Source of the DNA: Deltaproteobacteria bacterium
GTDB taxonomy: Bacteria > Desulfobacterota > Desulfobacteria > Desulfobacterales > JAFDCJ01
Assembly (NCBI GenBank): GCA_024277475.1
Contig: JAJRVC010000732.1
Span: forward strand, 1 to 5,435
Length of the DNA stretch: 5,435 nt
Direction: 5' to 3'
Positions within the stretch are counted from its first letter, which is position 1; every line of letters begins with the position of its first letter. This document shows, one piece after another, positions 5,345-5,435 of the stretch. Made by a program: the position numbers and the translations under genes. Under the pieces are notes generated by a model that searched no databases, was not told where the DNA came from, and saw only the letters and a program-made list of their open reading frames with translations.

Positions 5345-5435
5345 TCAGCTTCCCAATATCATTTGCGTGAAGGCTTCCAGTGTTTCATCGTTGGCCCAGT
5401 CTCGCGGGCCAATAGCTTTGTGCCGAATGAGGCCT
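5345..5435 (-). CDS. 3' end of an upstream operon gene, identity unknown
   Basis: An open minus-strand frame enters from the right edge and ends with TGA at 5347-5345, only 2 nt before the start of the His-rich gene. Twenty-nine residues are visible, including GPRDWANDETLEAFTQ and ending MILGS. The other two frames also stop in this stretch (TGA near 5387 and near 5360). I chose this one for its stop-start spacing with the next gene and its protein-like, helix-forming tail. Such a tail would suit a cytochrome c or another periplasmic redox subunit of the complex, but no CxxCH or cluster motif is in view, so identity stays open. Confidence 0.6.
   Translation of the reverse strand, partial: GLIRHKAIGPRDWANDETLEAFTQMILGS

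Overview
This 5.4 kb window has the dense layout of a bacterial chromosome. Six protein-coding genes are supported on the minus strand and one, lysA, on the plus strand; two of the seven run off the window edges. The GC content looks middling. The organism is probably a Gram-negative bacterium: it has a signal-peptide protein in a quinol-oxidising cytochrome b operon, an E. coli-type LysA and a biosynthetic SpeA. The palindromic C/G-run repeats and the b6-type cytochrome b would suit a Nitrospinota- or Desulfobacterota-like lineage, but that placement is a guess and no marker gene here settles it.

Layout. Positions 1-1617 (minus) hold most of speA, biosynthetic arginine decarboxylase, cut at its C-terminus by the window start. 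Positions 1618-1773 are a divergent promoter region. Positions 1774-3009 (plus) are lysA, diaminopimelate decarboxylase. Positions 3010-3114 separate the convergent genes lysA and phhB. Positions 3115-3674 (minus) are a two-gene unit: a small glutaredoxin-like protein followed by pterin-4a-carbinolamine dehydratase (phhB), joined by a TAATG stop/start overlap. Positions 3675-3907 are a non-coding stretch filled with C/G-run palindromes and one copy of a degenerate repeat of about 54 bp; its sister copy lies at 3040-3091. Positions 3908-5435 (minus) are a tightly packed respiratory operon: the 3' end of an unidentified gene, a 138-residue His-rich signal-peptide/single-TM protein, and a b6-type cytochrome b of 337 residues.

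How the genes work together. SpeA and LysA belong to the same alanine-racemase-fold PLP decarboxylase superfamily and are transcribed away from each other. They feed polyamine synthesis (agmatine) and lysine synthesis. The glutaredoxin-like/PhhB pair is translationally coupled. The last three genes are coupled by gaps of 2-4 nt and probably encode subunits of one membrane quinol:acceptor oxidoreductase. The cytochrome b combines b6-type histidine spacing with a Ser where b6 proteins have the haem c_i cysteine, and a PPWQ sequence where PEWY is expected. With its unrecognised His-rich partner, this operon is the most interesting part of the window.
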